NCBI GenBank assembly: GCA_014825775.1 | Contig: MVAQ01000036.1 | Span: forward strand, 62,001-126,000 | Length of the DNA stretch: 64,000 nucleotides | Direction of reading: 5' to 3' | Origin: Krasilnikovozyma curviuscula | Taxonomy: Eukaryota > Basidiomycota > Tremellomycetes > Cystofilobasidiales > Mrakiaceae | In this document: positions 13,216 to 24,526 of the stretch, in pieces | Layout of the letters: the number at the start of each line of letters is the position of its first letter | Position numbering within the stretch: the first letter of the stretch is position 1 | The notes under the pieces: model-generated | What the model saw: the letters and a program-made list of their open reading frames with translations, nothing else | Database searches by the model: none | What the model was told of the DNA's origin: nothing | Program-made: the position numbers and the translations under genes

Positions 13216-13574
13216 CGCCGTTCGTGGCGTCGCACCAGCGCAGGTGTCACGCATCCAAACCTACCTTCAGAATAGTTCCATTTTCTCCTCTGGGAAGCGA
13301 ATTTTGCGCTCGAGACAGGTACAGATGGAACAACGGCCGATTTTCGAAAGACATTGCCTCTCAGGTAAGATTTAAGGATACAAAAAGACAATAAAATCAA
13401 GGTGCCAGGCAAACAGTCGCGTGAAAACGCCAACCTCGTCAGCAATGTCGTGTAATTCCAACGCCTGGCGAAACCCAACATTTCGCCTGCCCGAGTCTCC
13501 ACCCGTCGTTTTTTTCTCCTTCTCCTCGGACTTGAGGCATATCCTGTTGCAGCGGCTTCCGTCTGCGTAATGCG

Positions 13575-13592
13575 AATATATATATATATATA
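13575..13592. repeat. AT dinucleotide microsatellite
   Basis: A short uninterrupted (AT)n run in the spacer between the Hsp40 and ABC transporter genes. It could be a polymorphic marker; no regulatory role is shown. Confidence 0.8.
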
Positions 13593-13805
13593 AAAGATCG
13601 CCTTCGACGTGTTCTCATATATTCACACGCCATTGAGTTCATTTTACGTATGCTTGTTGCCTTGGCGACGCCGTGAAAAACACCTGCGAGAAACACCTCT
13701 CGGTCTGGACGACAAATCGTCTGTGGCAGTTGAGTAGTAGTAGTAGCCTTGCATGCTGAACTTTGGAGAGGTTTCATAGGGGAAATCTAACACTGCAGAA
13801 CTAAT

Positions 13806-15917
13806 CTATTGCTGATGACATTGCGGAGGCATCTGGCCATCATCATCATCATCATCGTTCTCGTAAAAGTCGTCTCCATGGTCGTGATCGTGGCTGTCAT
13901 TGCCGTGCTGCATCAAGAGATAAAAGCTCACGTCAGTCTGGATCGAATAACAGAGGGAACAGATCGAAGAAGACACATACCGGGATATGAAGTTCAGTCT
14001 TCTCGAACTCTACTTCATCAACAATCTCCGGAGCAGGTTCAGGGTTCTTCTTCTTTTCCGGTAGCAGCTCTTCCAACTTGCCAAGCGTCTCGTCGTCCAA
14101 ATCGCCATCTTCCGGCCACTCGACGTTTATCCTCACGTAGAGATCGCCCTTTCCGTTCCCTCGCTTCAAAGGCATACCTTCCCCTTTGATCTTGATGATT
14201 TCGTTTTGCTTGAGGAATTTACCCCGCGGTGATGATAGAGAGATGCCACGTCCGTCCAGGTGTGTGAGGGCAATCCGTGAGAAGCCGGTGAGTGATTCAG
14301 ACAGGGTGATGCTGACCTTTAGTAATTAATACAAGGGAAGAGAATTTTAAGTCAGCTACATTGCAATTCTGGGTTTTGAAAGAGCGAGCGAATGAAGATC
14401 TTACAGTGGTTAACAGGTCGTTAGGTCCGACCAGTTTGAACGTAGGGTGAGGCTGTAGATCCAAAACGAAGATGACGTCCCCAGTTTCAACGCCAGGCTA
14501 TGCATCGATAAATAGGAGTTTTGATCAATCTCGGTACTCCTATGTGTCTGGGAACGAGAGTCTGCAGAGTGGACTACACACCTCCTCATCCGCCTGTCCC
14601 TTCAGTACGATCCTCTCGCCATTTTGCATACCCTTCTCGATATGCAACACGGTCCTCTTCTTCTCCTCGACCGTTTTCTTTCCTTTACACTTCTTACAAC
14701 TGATCTCTCAAACAACGGCTTTGATCAGTTTTTCCATCTTGTAGAAACATAATAGCAAGAAACGTACCGGTCCTTCTCTCTGATGACGTCGCCGTCGCCG
14801 TCACATTCAGGGCAGGTAACCTGTTGAAGGGTAACTAAGCCAGGGCCGATCTAGGAAGCAGGAAACAGAAGTCAGGAAATGCAAGAGGACACGCACCATT
14901 ACGCGCGAGGAAACAAACTTCACCTGTCTGTGGACTTGAACGTAGCCCTGTGGTCAGCAAATAGCAAATGAACCGAATATGCTTAACATCAATACCGACT
15001 GTAAATCCTAAGAGTGAAAATTGGATGAAAGTTGACGTACTTTGCCGCTACATTTGGTGCACTTTTTAGGCTTGACATCCTTCTTACCGCCAGTTCTAGA
15101 ATAGATAAAAGGGAATCATGGATGAAATTGCGTTTAGTTTTCAAACTGCGATCATATAGGGTGATGGAAGAGATACTCACCCTTTACATGTACCACAGAT
15201 GCAGTTGCGACTCATCATCAAGCTAGCCTCTTTACCATTGTACAGATCCTCCATCGACACGTCATACGCTACTACTGAATCTTTACCCCTTGATGGTTTC
15301 CTCCTGCCGATTGAGTGCAGAACAACAGTTAGTACCGAGCGCGGACAATTTACTAAACATCAGCGAAAGCCAAGACAACGACTGACCTAGTACCAGGATG
15401 CCCTCTCGAAGATCCAGGACCGAATCCACCAAACATACTGGAGAACAAGTCGTCTGCTGACATTCCACCCCCACCACCTCCTCCTCGTTCATTGAACGAC
15501 GGTCCCACCTGGTCGTAAGCTGCTCTGGTCTGAGGATCCGAGAGAACCTCGTAAGCGGCCTGGATCTCTTGGAACTTGGAGTGAGCTTCTTCGTTGTCTG
15601 GGTTCTTATCCGGGTGGTGAGTCATGGCCTGCACAAGGATCAAGTAGCGTCAGCGATCCCATGGGCAGGAATGTGAATGCAGTGAGGTTCTTCTCACCAT
15701 CTTTCGATAGCCCTTCTTAATATCTGAATCGGAGGCATCAGGTGAGACACCTAGCAGGTCGTCTGGAATGACCGATTCAAACTGTCAGCTTCAAATAAAA
15801 ATTATTCGCAGTGGTAAGCGTAAAGTACGTACAGAATTTAGTATCTGCAACCACTGGAATTTTTTTTCAGGGTCAGGTTGAATTTCTGATGGATTGGATA
15901 ATGACTAAGTACTCACT
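13806..15917 (-). CDS. YDJ1: Type I Hsp40 (DnaJ) co-chaperone, YDJ1 ortholog, with split start codon
   Basis: A cytosolic co-chaperone that stimulates Hsp70 ATPase and delivers clients. The N-terminus reads [18 protein letters not shown], closely matching yeast Ydj1, and continues through helix II (DIKKGYRKM) and the HPD loop ([17 protein letters not shown]). A Gly-rich linker follows ([18 protein letters not shown]), then [20 protein letters not shown], which opens the cysteine-rich zinc domain (CICGTCKG and further CXXCXG units near 14,780-15,200), and a C-terminal client-binding region. The tail is His/Asp-rich and ends CHQQ, a CaaX-type box comparable to the farnesylated tail of Ydj1. The start ATG is divided: A at 15917 and TG at 15853-15852, with an intron at 15854-15916 between them. 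No other in-frame ATG follows the upstream in-frame stop, so this is the best start. Confidence 0.92.
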
Positions 15918-16384
15918 GGGTATAGTTTTGTAGAAATCTGAGAAATCTTGAACGGGTCACTGTCGGTGGCACGTTTCGCAGAGAGAAAGTTCGAGGGGCA
16001 GCAGCAGCATTTCCTAGCCACTATTCGCACAAATTATCAATACCTGCCCATTCAGCTCAGCATGAATAGCTGATCTCAGGATTTCATTAAATGCCTTCTT
16101 TGAAAGAGTTTGGCTCTGTGCTCTACGGTTCTATTGGTGACAAGTTGGCTGGGGATCAAGCTCGCCAGGCCAGTCGAGCAGTTGGACTGAGGTACGTATT
16201 CCCCTCATTACTAGAATGAAGTTCTTTAACTGACCTGTCTATCGATACTGAAGTTGGCTCTTTGTCCATCAAACTCCAAAAGCTCTTCCCGCGTGATTGG
16301 AGACCATCAACACACCTTCAGTTTCACCCTGCTCAGCTCTCTTATTTTCTCTCTGGCGTGTAGTTGGTGTGAACTGTCAAAATA
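15918..16384. other. Divergent promoter region, YDJ1 / BRCT-Myb gene
   Basis: About 470 bases shared by two divergent genes. The YDJ1 side carries an out-of-frame upstream ATG at 16010-16008. No perfect HSE was seen; weak GAA/TTC clusters occur near 16,215. Confidence 0.45.
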
Positions 16385-19300
16385 ATGAATGCTTCAGACC
16401 TCACCAACATCTATGAGACGCAGGAGAACACGACTAACAAGAAGTGGAAGAACGCAGGGACCTGGGTTCGATACGAGATAGAGGCATCTTCAGATGTTGA
16501 ACCAGATGAGGGCAATGTTGGTGGAATAAGTATAAGTTGTGAAGACGACAAGAGTGGTGTCAAAAACTTTCCTTCTCGTCGTGAGTCCCGTTTTGGGTCC
16601 CAAGTCCATATGACAATTGTCCCAGCTAACTCCGGTTCCATTCTGTCTTACTTTGACCAGGCTCAAGGTCCACACCTAAAAAGAAAATATTTTCTGAACT
16701 CCGCATCACCTTACATCCAATCCTCAGAAAATCCCTCTTTAACGCTCAGCTCGAGACTCTCCGGTCCTCGCTAATCGACAGAGGCGCCAGAATAGTCCCG
16801 AGCTACTGTCGACCAGACTACATCATCATCCCGCCTGTCAAGGACGAGTCGGATTGGGCCGACATCAAAGACTCGCTTGTCCCACCACCTTTCTTCCAAA
16901 AAAACCCTGCTGTCTTGGACGTGAAGATAGAGGAGAGCAGGGATCGCATCGAACCGCTCTTTGTCCACCCTGATTGGGTTAAGCATTGTATTGTTGCTGG
17001 GAAAATATTGGGAGCTAAAAAGAAATGGCAGGGGTGTTTGCTGATTCCGTAAGTCGACCTTTTACCTTCTGTTCAACCAGACGCGTGGCTCGCGTGCTGA
17101 TTGATTTTTGACTGGCGGTGTGTTTGCTTGTGATCCAGACCATCTCATATGTTCGCTCTTCAAGCTAAGCCATCCCAGAATTCAGCGAAAGTAAAACCGA
17201 CAGGTATCTATGACAGTGGGTCAGAACTCAGCTCGGAAGATGAGTTTGCGCCGGTCATGCGAGCGAAAAAGAGTGGGAAACCACGAAAGTCTTGGAACAA
17301 CAGTGAGTCTTATCGTCAAATCATCGGTTGGAACGATTCTAATATGTTAACATGCTATCCTTTTGACCTTTGAATCGGCCTAGCTTCTGCAGCTTCATCG
17401 ACAGCAGTGCTGCCCCAGACGAAATCTGCATGTGTCGCTTCCTCTCTAATACCCCAATCGTCCACAGTCGCCGTGGCCAAACTCACGTTAATAAAAGCGC
17501 AAGAGGCCGGCACAAGCTTCGATACTCCCATCGAACTGACTGATGACTCCAGCAGTAACGAAGGTGATCAAGAGTCGTCTGATGATACCATCCTTCTGAA
17601 GAAGAGGAGGAAGATTGATGTGAAAGGCAATGGTATGGAGGTTCCCGCTCGACCCTCTACATCAGCCCCAAAGTCAGCAATACCAATGCCAAAACCAATT
17701 CCCTCCTTAAAAGGCAAGGAGAAGGCTTTAGACGAAATAGGACCATTGTCATCGACATTGTCATCACAGGCGAAGAAGTCCTACCCACCAATCTCGACGT
17801 CATCATCCTCTCAGCCCCCAAAATCCAAGAAATCACTCTCCAATTCTCAAAACCTTGCTCAGAAATTTTCAAACAAAACCTCCAAATCAGGGAATGTGTG
17901 GAAGCTCGGTTCCAAGAAGACTTCGCCGGTAAAGGAAAAGAAGCGATCGTTCCAACTAGGCGCCTCCAGTTTCCATCGGGTAATCTCTCCTATGAATGGT
18001 CTCTATTTCACCAAGAAGTCTACAGCTGCTTCATTACCCTCTACAAATACTTCGACAACTGGATCGTCCCAGAACCTTGGTCAAGCATCCTCATCGAACT
18101 CAAAACTGGCTGGAAATGAGTCTACTCCTACCCAGAATTCCCTTCCTGGTCCTTTATATCCCACTAACAGCTCATCTATCTACAGCAAGAAACCTTCCTC
18201 CTCATCCAAAATGGTATTGGATGACAACTCGGCGATTGTTCAATTCTCGTCCACTCATCTCCCCTCGCCTGCTTCTTCTGAGGATACCACTACGCCTATA
18301 AATATTAGAGAGAGAAAGTTATTCGAGAGAGCTGAGGAGGGAATTCCATTTTGGCTGCAACGTGAGTCCAACATCAACCTCCTTGTCATCATATCTTAGT
18401 ACCGACTTGATCTTTGGTTTCTTTTTGTAGCTGATGGCTCCAACCGAGGTACGCTTAGACATTGTTTCGTTACTGCTGCAGCCCTTTTTGACTTGATTTC
18501 ATTTACCCAGCTCAATTGAAGATGAAGATACTGCTGAACGGCGGAATTGTCGTTGATGAACCTAGCAGAGCTGACGTTGTCCTCCTCGACTGCCCCGGCC
18601 TCACGTATCCTAAATTGGATCACTGTAGAGAGATCGTCAAAAATGCCCTGTATATCGCCTGTCTGTCGGATCAATGGGTCTTGGACTGCATCAGTAAGAA
18701 CAGGATTCTTCCTTATGACTTTTATCAAATACGAAGGAAACCTCAGGAATATTCCAAAGAGATGGATATGATTGATGAAACGGAGGACGAAAAATTCGAT
18801 CATGTTGAACAACCTGCGCCTTTAGATGCAGCGATGAATGTTGTGCCAACGTCGGACGGTAAAGCAGACGATAAAGATACGATCATGAAGGATTCAACTC
18901 AGCTGAGCTCAAGTTCAGATTCGGATATTGAAATTATAGATGTCCCACCTCCTCTATCAAAACCCAAGACTTCGCATTCCTTTTCACTCTCAGCCTCATC
19001 CTCTTCAAAAGCAACAATAACATCAGATCTGGTTCCAGCACCATCATCGTTTTCTAGACTTCCATCTTCTCATTCTGCATTGCTGAAAAAAGCTACCTCG
19101 TTAACGTCTCTCAGGGCCGATCCGATACCCTGCTCTTCACCTCCGAAGCAAGATTCGCCAGCACCTTCTCAGACTATGAAGGATCAGAAGGAGAAACGCA
19201 GTAATAAAAAGGTGGTCTCTGACTACAAGCGGATGAGCGGTAGAAGTGCGATCTTCCGAGAAGGAAGAGATGACGGAGAGGTTGGTACTTATTTTTTTGT

Positions 19301-20690
19301 TCGCTTGTCTGAGACTCTTTCTGACTGAATTTGGACGGTAGTGTTGCGTTTGGATGGCTAAGAAACTGACTGACTGGAAAACTGATGATCCCATGGTGAC
19401 CATGATTTTCTGGGGGACGCTAGGGTTAGAGGTTAGCTCACCACCTTCTTTCGGCCTTCGGCCTCTTACTGATGCGAAACGCTTCATTGCAGCGAACTCG
19501 TCGTTCTGCTGTTGGGTGGAAACATTTTTATCAACACTACCAAACAAAAGTTGATGATCTGGTCCTCCGACTCAAGGACGGTGAACAAATCGACATCCTC
19601 AAATCCGAATCGAATCCTCTCATCAACGTGAAAAACTTGGCCTCTTTCCCGAACTGTCCGCCGTTTGAAGCTCCGCTAGGCTCCTCATCCACATCGTCTT
19701 GGTGGGCGGAGGAAGAAAGGATGGTCTTGTGGTATTTTGTCAAGTATGGTGCTCAGGAGCTACCTCTTCAAATTGGGCAACGCATTCAAGAAAAGGTTGT
19801 CATCATTCTTCCACTTTTTTTACAGTATGGCTTGTATCTGACTTTGCCATCTCTTTTTCAGTTTCCTCACCGGACTGCAACAGATTTCGCCGCTCGCTAC
19901 ACGGAGCATTTGTATCCCCGATACAGCGATGATATTCTCGAAGGACAGGCTTGGCTTGTCACTGAAGGCCATGCTTTACTTCACGTCTCTCCCTCCAAAA
20001 TCACATTTGCCTTGACAGATACAGGTGCTCCTGCTGTAGAGGGAGAATCTTGGAAGGAACAGCTTGAATCTCGCATACCAGAGCAAGAGGAGCCTGAAGA
20101 GTGGGACATGACATTTGCTCCGCTGAAAGATCTTGCAGCGGAGAAGGAATGGCTGGTTGAGGATCCCTTGAAGAAGGGGGCAGCTTATAGCGACAAAGAA
20201 GTGGAGAGACTCGTCAAGTACTTCATAGAAGAAAGAGCTGCGGAAGAAGATTGGGTGAAGGAGGAAGTCATTAATAATTTTTTTAAGATTGTTCGCTCGA
20301 TTCCTTTCTGGCTCCAGTTGGTCACTCGTGTCGCTGACTTGATCTCTGTCCTCTTTTCAGTACCCTGAATACGGTAATATACGGAAACCAGCCTCTGTCA
20401 TCACGTATATCAAGCGCCGCCTCAACTGGTTCCGAGAACAAGTCTCGAAGGGGAAGACCCCGGCTGACCAGCAACATGTCACTGTCAAGCGTGAGCAGGA
20501 AGCACCGGAATCAATACCAAAAGCAGAAGGTCCGGTATCTGCCTCTTCAAATCAACAACACCTATCATCCACCAACTCGAATATCTCACCACCTGCTAAA
20601 CGGCGCAAGGCCAACGCTATCCGTAGCCCTATCCAACATATTGCCGCAGGAAGCTCAGGTAGTGCAGAGATGCCCATATCTGTCGACTAA
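16385..20690 (+). CDS. BRCT- and Myb-domain protein, Rap1-like (putative telomere/chromatin protein)
   Basis: A long, multi-exon nuclear-type protein, probably about 1,000 residues. A first BRCT-like domain (encoded about 16,660-17,050) contains SLIDRGARIVPSYCRPDYII and ends FVHPDWVKHCIVAGKIL. A Ser-rich, low-complexity linker with basic clusters follows. A second BRCT (18,430-18,740) contains LLNGGIVVDEPSRADVVLL and SDQWVLDCISKNRILPYDFY. Downstream, SSWWAEEERMVLWYFVKYG followed by FPHRTATDFAARYTEHLYPR resembles the Rap1-type Myb domain, and a second Myb/SANT-like stretch (AYSDKEVERLVKYFIEERAA) precedes a basic C-terminus (PPAKRRKANAI) that looks like a nuclear localisation signal. Yeast Rap1 is BRCT-Myb-Myb-RCT; the extra BRCT and the lack of a visible RCT are differences. 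Family assignment is moderate; exon borders around 19,275-19,495 are uncertain. Confidence 0.6.
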
Positions 20691-21209
20691 ATCTTCTCCA
20701 TTTCCTTTTTTTACCTTGGCGATGTTTTTCTTTCCTGTTCTTTTTTTATGCCTGTTGTGTATCCATACGACTCTTGCCTCAGAAGTTTTATTACGTTCAA
20801 TATATAATGAGAAGCAACACGTTGTATTCGATGCAAGTCCCTCATGCAGATGAAAAAAAAAACCCGCACTACCAGCTTAATCTTTCTGTTTATCTTTTTG
20901 CATCGCTCTTCCACAACTTTTTCTCCTGACTCAACAAACATCGAGCACTTTCTTCAAAATGAAGAAGCTAACCTTCCCATGACATGAGTCTTGTTTCTGG
21001 TTACGCAAACCTTTCAATCCAGTATGTGATCTGGGTTTGATCGTGATATGTTCGGAGGTTATCAAAACAAAGATTGATATAAGTAGTAGGTAGTAGTAGT
21101 AGTATGGCTAACATTTATTTTTGACTTTCATATTTAATTTTTATTTTTGTTTTATTTTGAACTCTGATGTATTCAGAAGATAATGCGGAGAGATAAAGCA
21201 AGCTCGATT
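20691..21209. other. Convergent intergenic region
   Basis: About 520 bases between two convergent stops. Contains T-rich tracts, a short TAGTAG run near 21,085 and AT-rich sequence suited to two terminators. No gene recognised. Confidence 0.4.
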
Positions 21210-23667
21210 TTAAAACATACCAGCCCCCAAAACCAAAGCAGCGAGAGCGATAACAGGAACAGCCATGTTCTTCTCAGCGGCAGATGCTTTGGAAGCGGAA
21301 GCGACAGCTCCGGAAGAAGTGTTGGTTGTGGTGCTGTTGAGTGAGATGACCAAGCTGATGTTGGGGTTGACCATAATGGGGTTCACGCCTTCGGTCAAGT
21401 TGATTGGTTGCGGAAGAGTCTGGAGGGTGAGCGCAGTGTTTGTACCAGCTATGAGGGGTGTATCCAGTCAGAACTCATACAGTTCACAGTGACATGGAAC
21501 GGGGAAAGGGGGGGATTAGCAAGTAAAGAAAGCTGCTCACCTGGAACGAACGTCTTGCCACCACCCAGACCATCAGCGACACCAGGGGCAGGAACAGGGA
21601 TCCATTGAGCAGTGTTGGCAGCCCCTGGGAAGATACCAGTGAGGTTGGTGACTTTCGTTGCGGGGAGATGTCAGTGCGGCGTCGACTACGACCATCTACA
21701 CCTAATCAGGTATCGTGACTCACGTGGGATGGTAGCGTTGTTGGTCAGAGTGAGGTTGTTGTTGGTCGTGACGTTCAACACGTCGGTGAAGGCTGCGTAG
21801 ACGTTGTTGAGGGTCATGCTGTGGAAGAGGAATGCATGGTGAGTACAGTGAAAGAATGTGCTTCAGCCGATCGAAGCTGAAGCGACTCGACTCGACTCGG
21901 TCCGACTCACTTGGTATCCCCACGTCCCAGGTTACCCAGTTTCCAGTTATTTTCAACAGTCGCCATGGAGGAAAAGTGGGTGTAGTATGTTGGATCCGTG
22001 GATCCAATGAGATGAGAAGGCACAGCCCCGCCCAAAAGAACAGAGTACACTGATTCAAATCACAACAGATAGACCAAGAGACAGAAAAAACCAAAATCAA
22101 CAAAGGTTGACCCCAAGAAAGAAGGAGGAAGGGTTGGACTTACCAGTGTTCTGAATACCGTAGTTCGCGTTCTCATCGAACGTCAGAAGGATTAGAGTTC
22201 TGTTGTCGTTGAAGTTCTTGTTTTGCAACAATGGGTTCAAGAACCAGCTAGAGCCACAGCGCAGACACATTTGAGCAGCATCTCAGTCTTAAATAAGGAA
22301 AATGATACTGATCAATGAACCGATCCACTTACTTAACCCAGTCCCCGAGGAAGGTGGTGGTGGTGTCATGTCCATCATCGACCATGTTAGGAGTGATCCA
22401 GACCCATTGAGAAAGAGCTGACGCATTGACATCAACAGCGAAGTCGTTGAAGTTTCTGATCCTCTCGGCACGGGAGCTTACATTAGCGATGGAGTTCTGG
22501 AGAGAGATGTGGGAAAGAAAAAGATCAGTACAACTCGTTGAGCGCGCGCTCTGCTGTAAATATATAGGTAAGATGGTAAGTAGAGGGAAACGACTCTCAC
22601 GCAGATGATGAATGGGTTGTGCTTTCTCTTGTAATAAGTGTAATCTCCAGCTGATGCGTTGAAGTAGTTTGGTTGAGGGAAGTCAGCTTGGAAGGCGGTG
22701 TAAGGCATATTCTCTGATGGTTTGTGTTCATACGAACCAACATCAGTCAACTGGCTATGGGGAAGCTTAGACATGAGGAGGAGAAGGAACACACCTTGGT
22801 AGGTGGCCCAGGAGATGTTCTTGGCCTCCAGAAGATCAACCATTGTTGAAACATTGGAAGGGAGGTAGTAATAGCTGAGTACAGATAAATTATGTCAGAT
22901 CCGCGGGCGCTATTCATTTCTAATACACAAACTGTCTCTCTCTTGATCAAGTAGAAATGACTTACTCATCATCTCCCATACCCCAGAAGCTGCCGGTAAT
23001 AGCAGAGACGTAATTGGGCTCTGATCTGTAGATGAAATGCGCAAATGGATTAGGTGATGGAATGCAAAATCAGTGTGTAAAGGAGGAATAGTTAAAAACA
23101 CAATTGAGATTCTAGAACATATTTTTTTAAAAAGAAGGACAAGAGCTTACGGATGAGTAAGTGAATTGGACTGGGAGAGAACTATTCCTTGTTTCCCGAT
23201 GTTCTGGAAGTTTGGATCAGATGCTGTGAACGTGGACGTGTTGGAAATAAGTCGTGTGAGCTGGATCAAAACAAACCGATTCTTCCTCCAGCTGGGAAGG
23301 AAAATTAGACTCACCAGCAACTGCAAAGTCAGTATTTTCCAACCAGATTTGGATGAATCTGTCGAAAGCGATACCTGGAACTAATGGAGAGTTCTTGAGG
23401 GTGCCGTTGTTTTTGCCGTAGTAGGACGCCGAGGTACAAGTTGGGCAAGGAGCAGCTACTCGGACAAGCAATGTCAGAAAAACTTTTTGGCAAACATATG
23501 TTGGTTGTACATACGAGGAGCCCAAGTTTGTGCGATAGCGCTGTGGTCAGTCAAAAGAAGGTTAGCGTCGGTACTTCGCGAAGATATGGAAGCATGCCTG
23601 CGTACGCGTTGACAGCTGGGGTCAATTGAATGGCCGCAAGAGCCAAGAAGGAAGCGGAGACGAGCAT
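21210..23667 (-). CDS. Secreted GPI-anchored acid phosphatase, phosphoesterase family (copy 1)
   Basis: A cell-surface phosphatase of the phospholipase C/acid phosphatase superfamily (phosphoesterase, PF04185 type). The start at 23667 gives a signal peptide (MLVSASFLALAAIQLTP). Family motifs are visible in order: the ENTDF motif in FDRFIQIWLENTDF, SEPNYVSAITGSFWGMGDDE, VWITPNMVDDGHDTTTTFLG and LILLTFDENANYG, matching the metal-binding blocks of this superfamily. Many NXT/NXS sites suggest N-glycosylation. The C-terminus is Ser/Ala-rich and ends in a hydrophobic tail (PVIALAALVLGAGMF), a GPI-attachment signal. About ten short introns interrupt it. A close paralog lies at 37,084-39,340. Expected role: release of phosphate from external organic phosphates; substrate range is unknown. 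Confidence 0.88.
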
Positions 23668-24526
23668 TTCTGATCTTTTCACTTGGATTGAAGAAGATCG
23701 GATGGGCCTCGTGGTGAAAAGGGGGGAAGAAGGACATTGAACAAGAAATAGTGATGCTTCTCTTATATACCAGTCTGGCTGCTTCTAATCTCGTATGTTC
23801 AGCCTGGTTTGCAAAAGGAAGCACAAAATGCACGAATCGAATTGTTTTCATTGGTTCCTCATAACAAACGTGGTTTGTTGGCTTGTCGCTCATCTCGGAG
23901 TGTGTGTGACACTCAAAAATAAACGCAAGATATCGCATGGGCAATTCCAATTACTCGAGCCTCTGACAATGAGCTAGATCAGTTCAGGATAGTAAAGAAA
24001 TATACTGCAGCTCTGAATTCAATCTCTCTCTCATGTCGTTCAGATGTGAGATCGACTGACGCAAGCGAGAGGAGATGCCAGTGTCGGACTTGCGTCTGAT
24101 TGCGCGCATCCGTCGACGGAACCGTCAGAATTTCTTTTATGGTGAGACAACAAAGAGAGATGTTCGTTTATCTTTAAGTGAATAGCAAACACTTTGTGAC
24201 GACTTCTATAGAAAATATTTACGGAAAACCATCTAGCTCGACCTGATAAATGATAAATCGCCACCCTTGTTGTCTTCCCCACCACCACCTTTCAACTTTA
24301 GAAATAGCTATCAGAACGGAGTGTCCAGCGGAAATACCGGATTTGATTTAACAAGCTTTTGCAATTTGGAAGGTGAGATTAAAATCTGGGGAAGGTTATG
24401 TTGAAAGTTCTAATCAGCTTCGTCCGCGCTACAGGGACGCAACGTCTGGAAGCTCTCACATCGTGAGAGGAATATTCAAGCTACTGAAGTAAGAGGGTAG
24501 CTACTGTAGGTGATCTAGTAGCTGGA
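23668..24526. other. Divergent promoter region, acid phosphatase 1 / zinc-finger gene
   Basis: About 860 bases. On the phosphatase side there is a TATA-like element on the minus strand near 23,762-23,769, about 95 bases before the ATG, and a CACGTT core (minus strand, 23,867-23,872). No coding exon is convincing. Confidence 0.45.
23867..23872 (-). promoter_or_regulatory. CACGTT core, possible Pho4-type site
   Basis: On the minus strand the bases read CCACGTTTG, about 200 bases upstream of the acid phosphatase start. CACGTG/CACGTT cores are bound by Pho4-type bHLH factors in yeasts. A six-base match is weak alone; it is listed because the paralog has a similar core upstream. Confidence 0.3.

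Larger units (their letters stand above)
13063..13805. other. Intergenic region with ABC-transporter promoter
   Basis: About 740 bases between the ABC transporter start (13062) and the stop of the Hsp40 gene (13806), both minus strand. It holds an inverted repeat at 13199-13215 and an AT dinucleotide run at 13575-13592. No coding exon is convincing. Confidence 0.5.

Noticed and set aside
13827..13860. CAT triplet repeat as an intergenic microsatellite
   Set aside because: It lies in the last YDJ1 exon and encodes the Asp run of the C-terminal tail.
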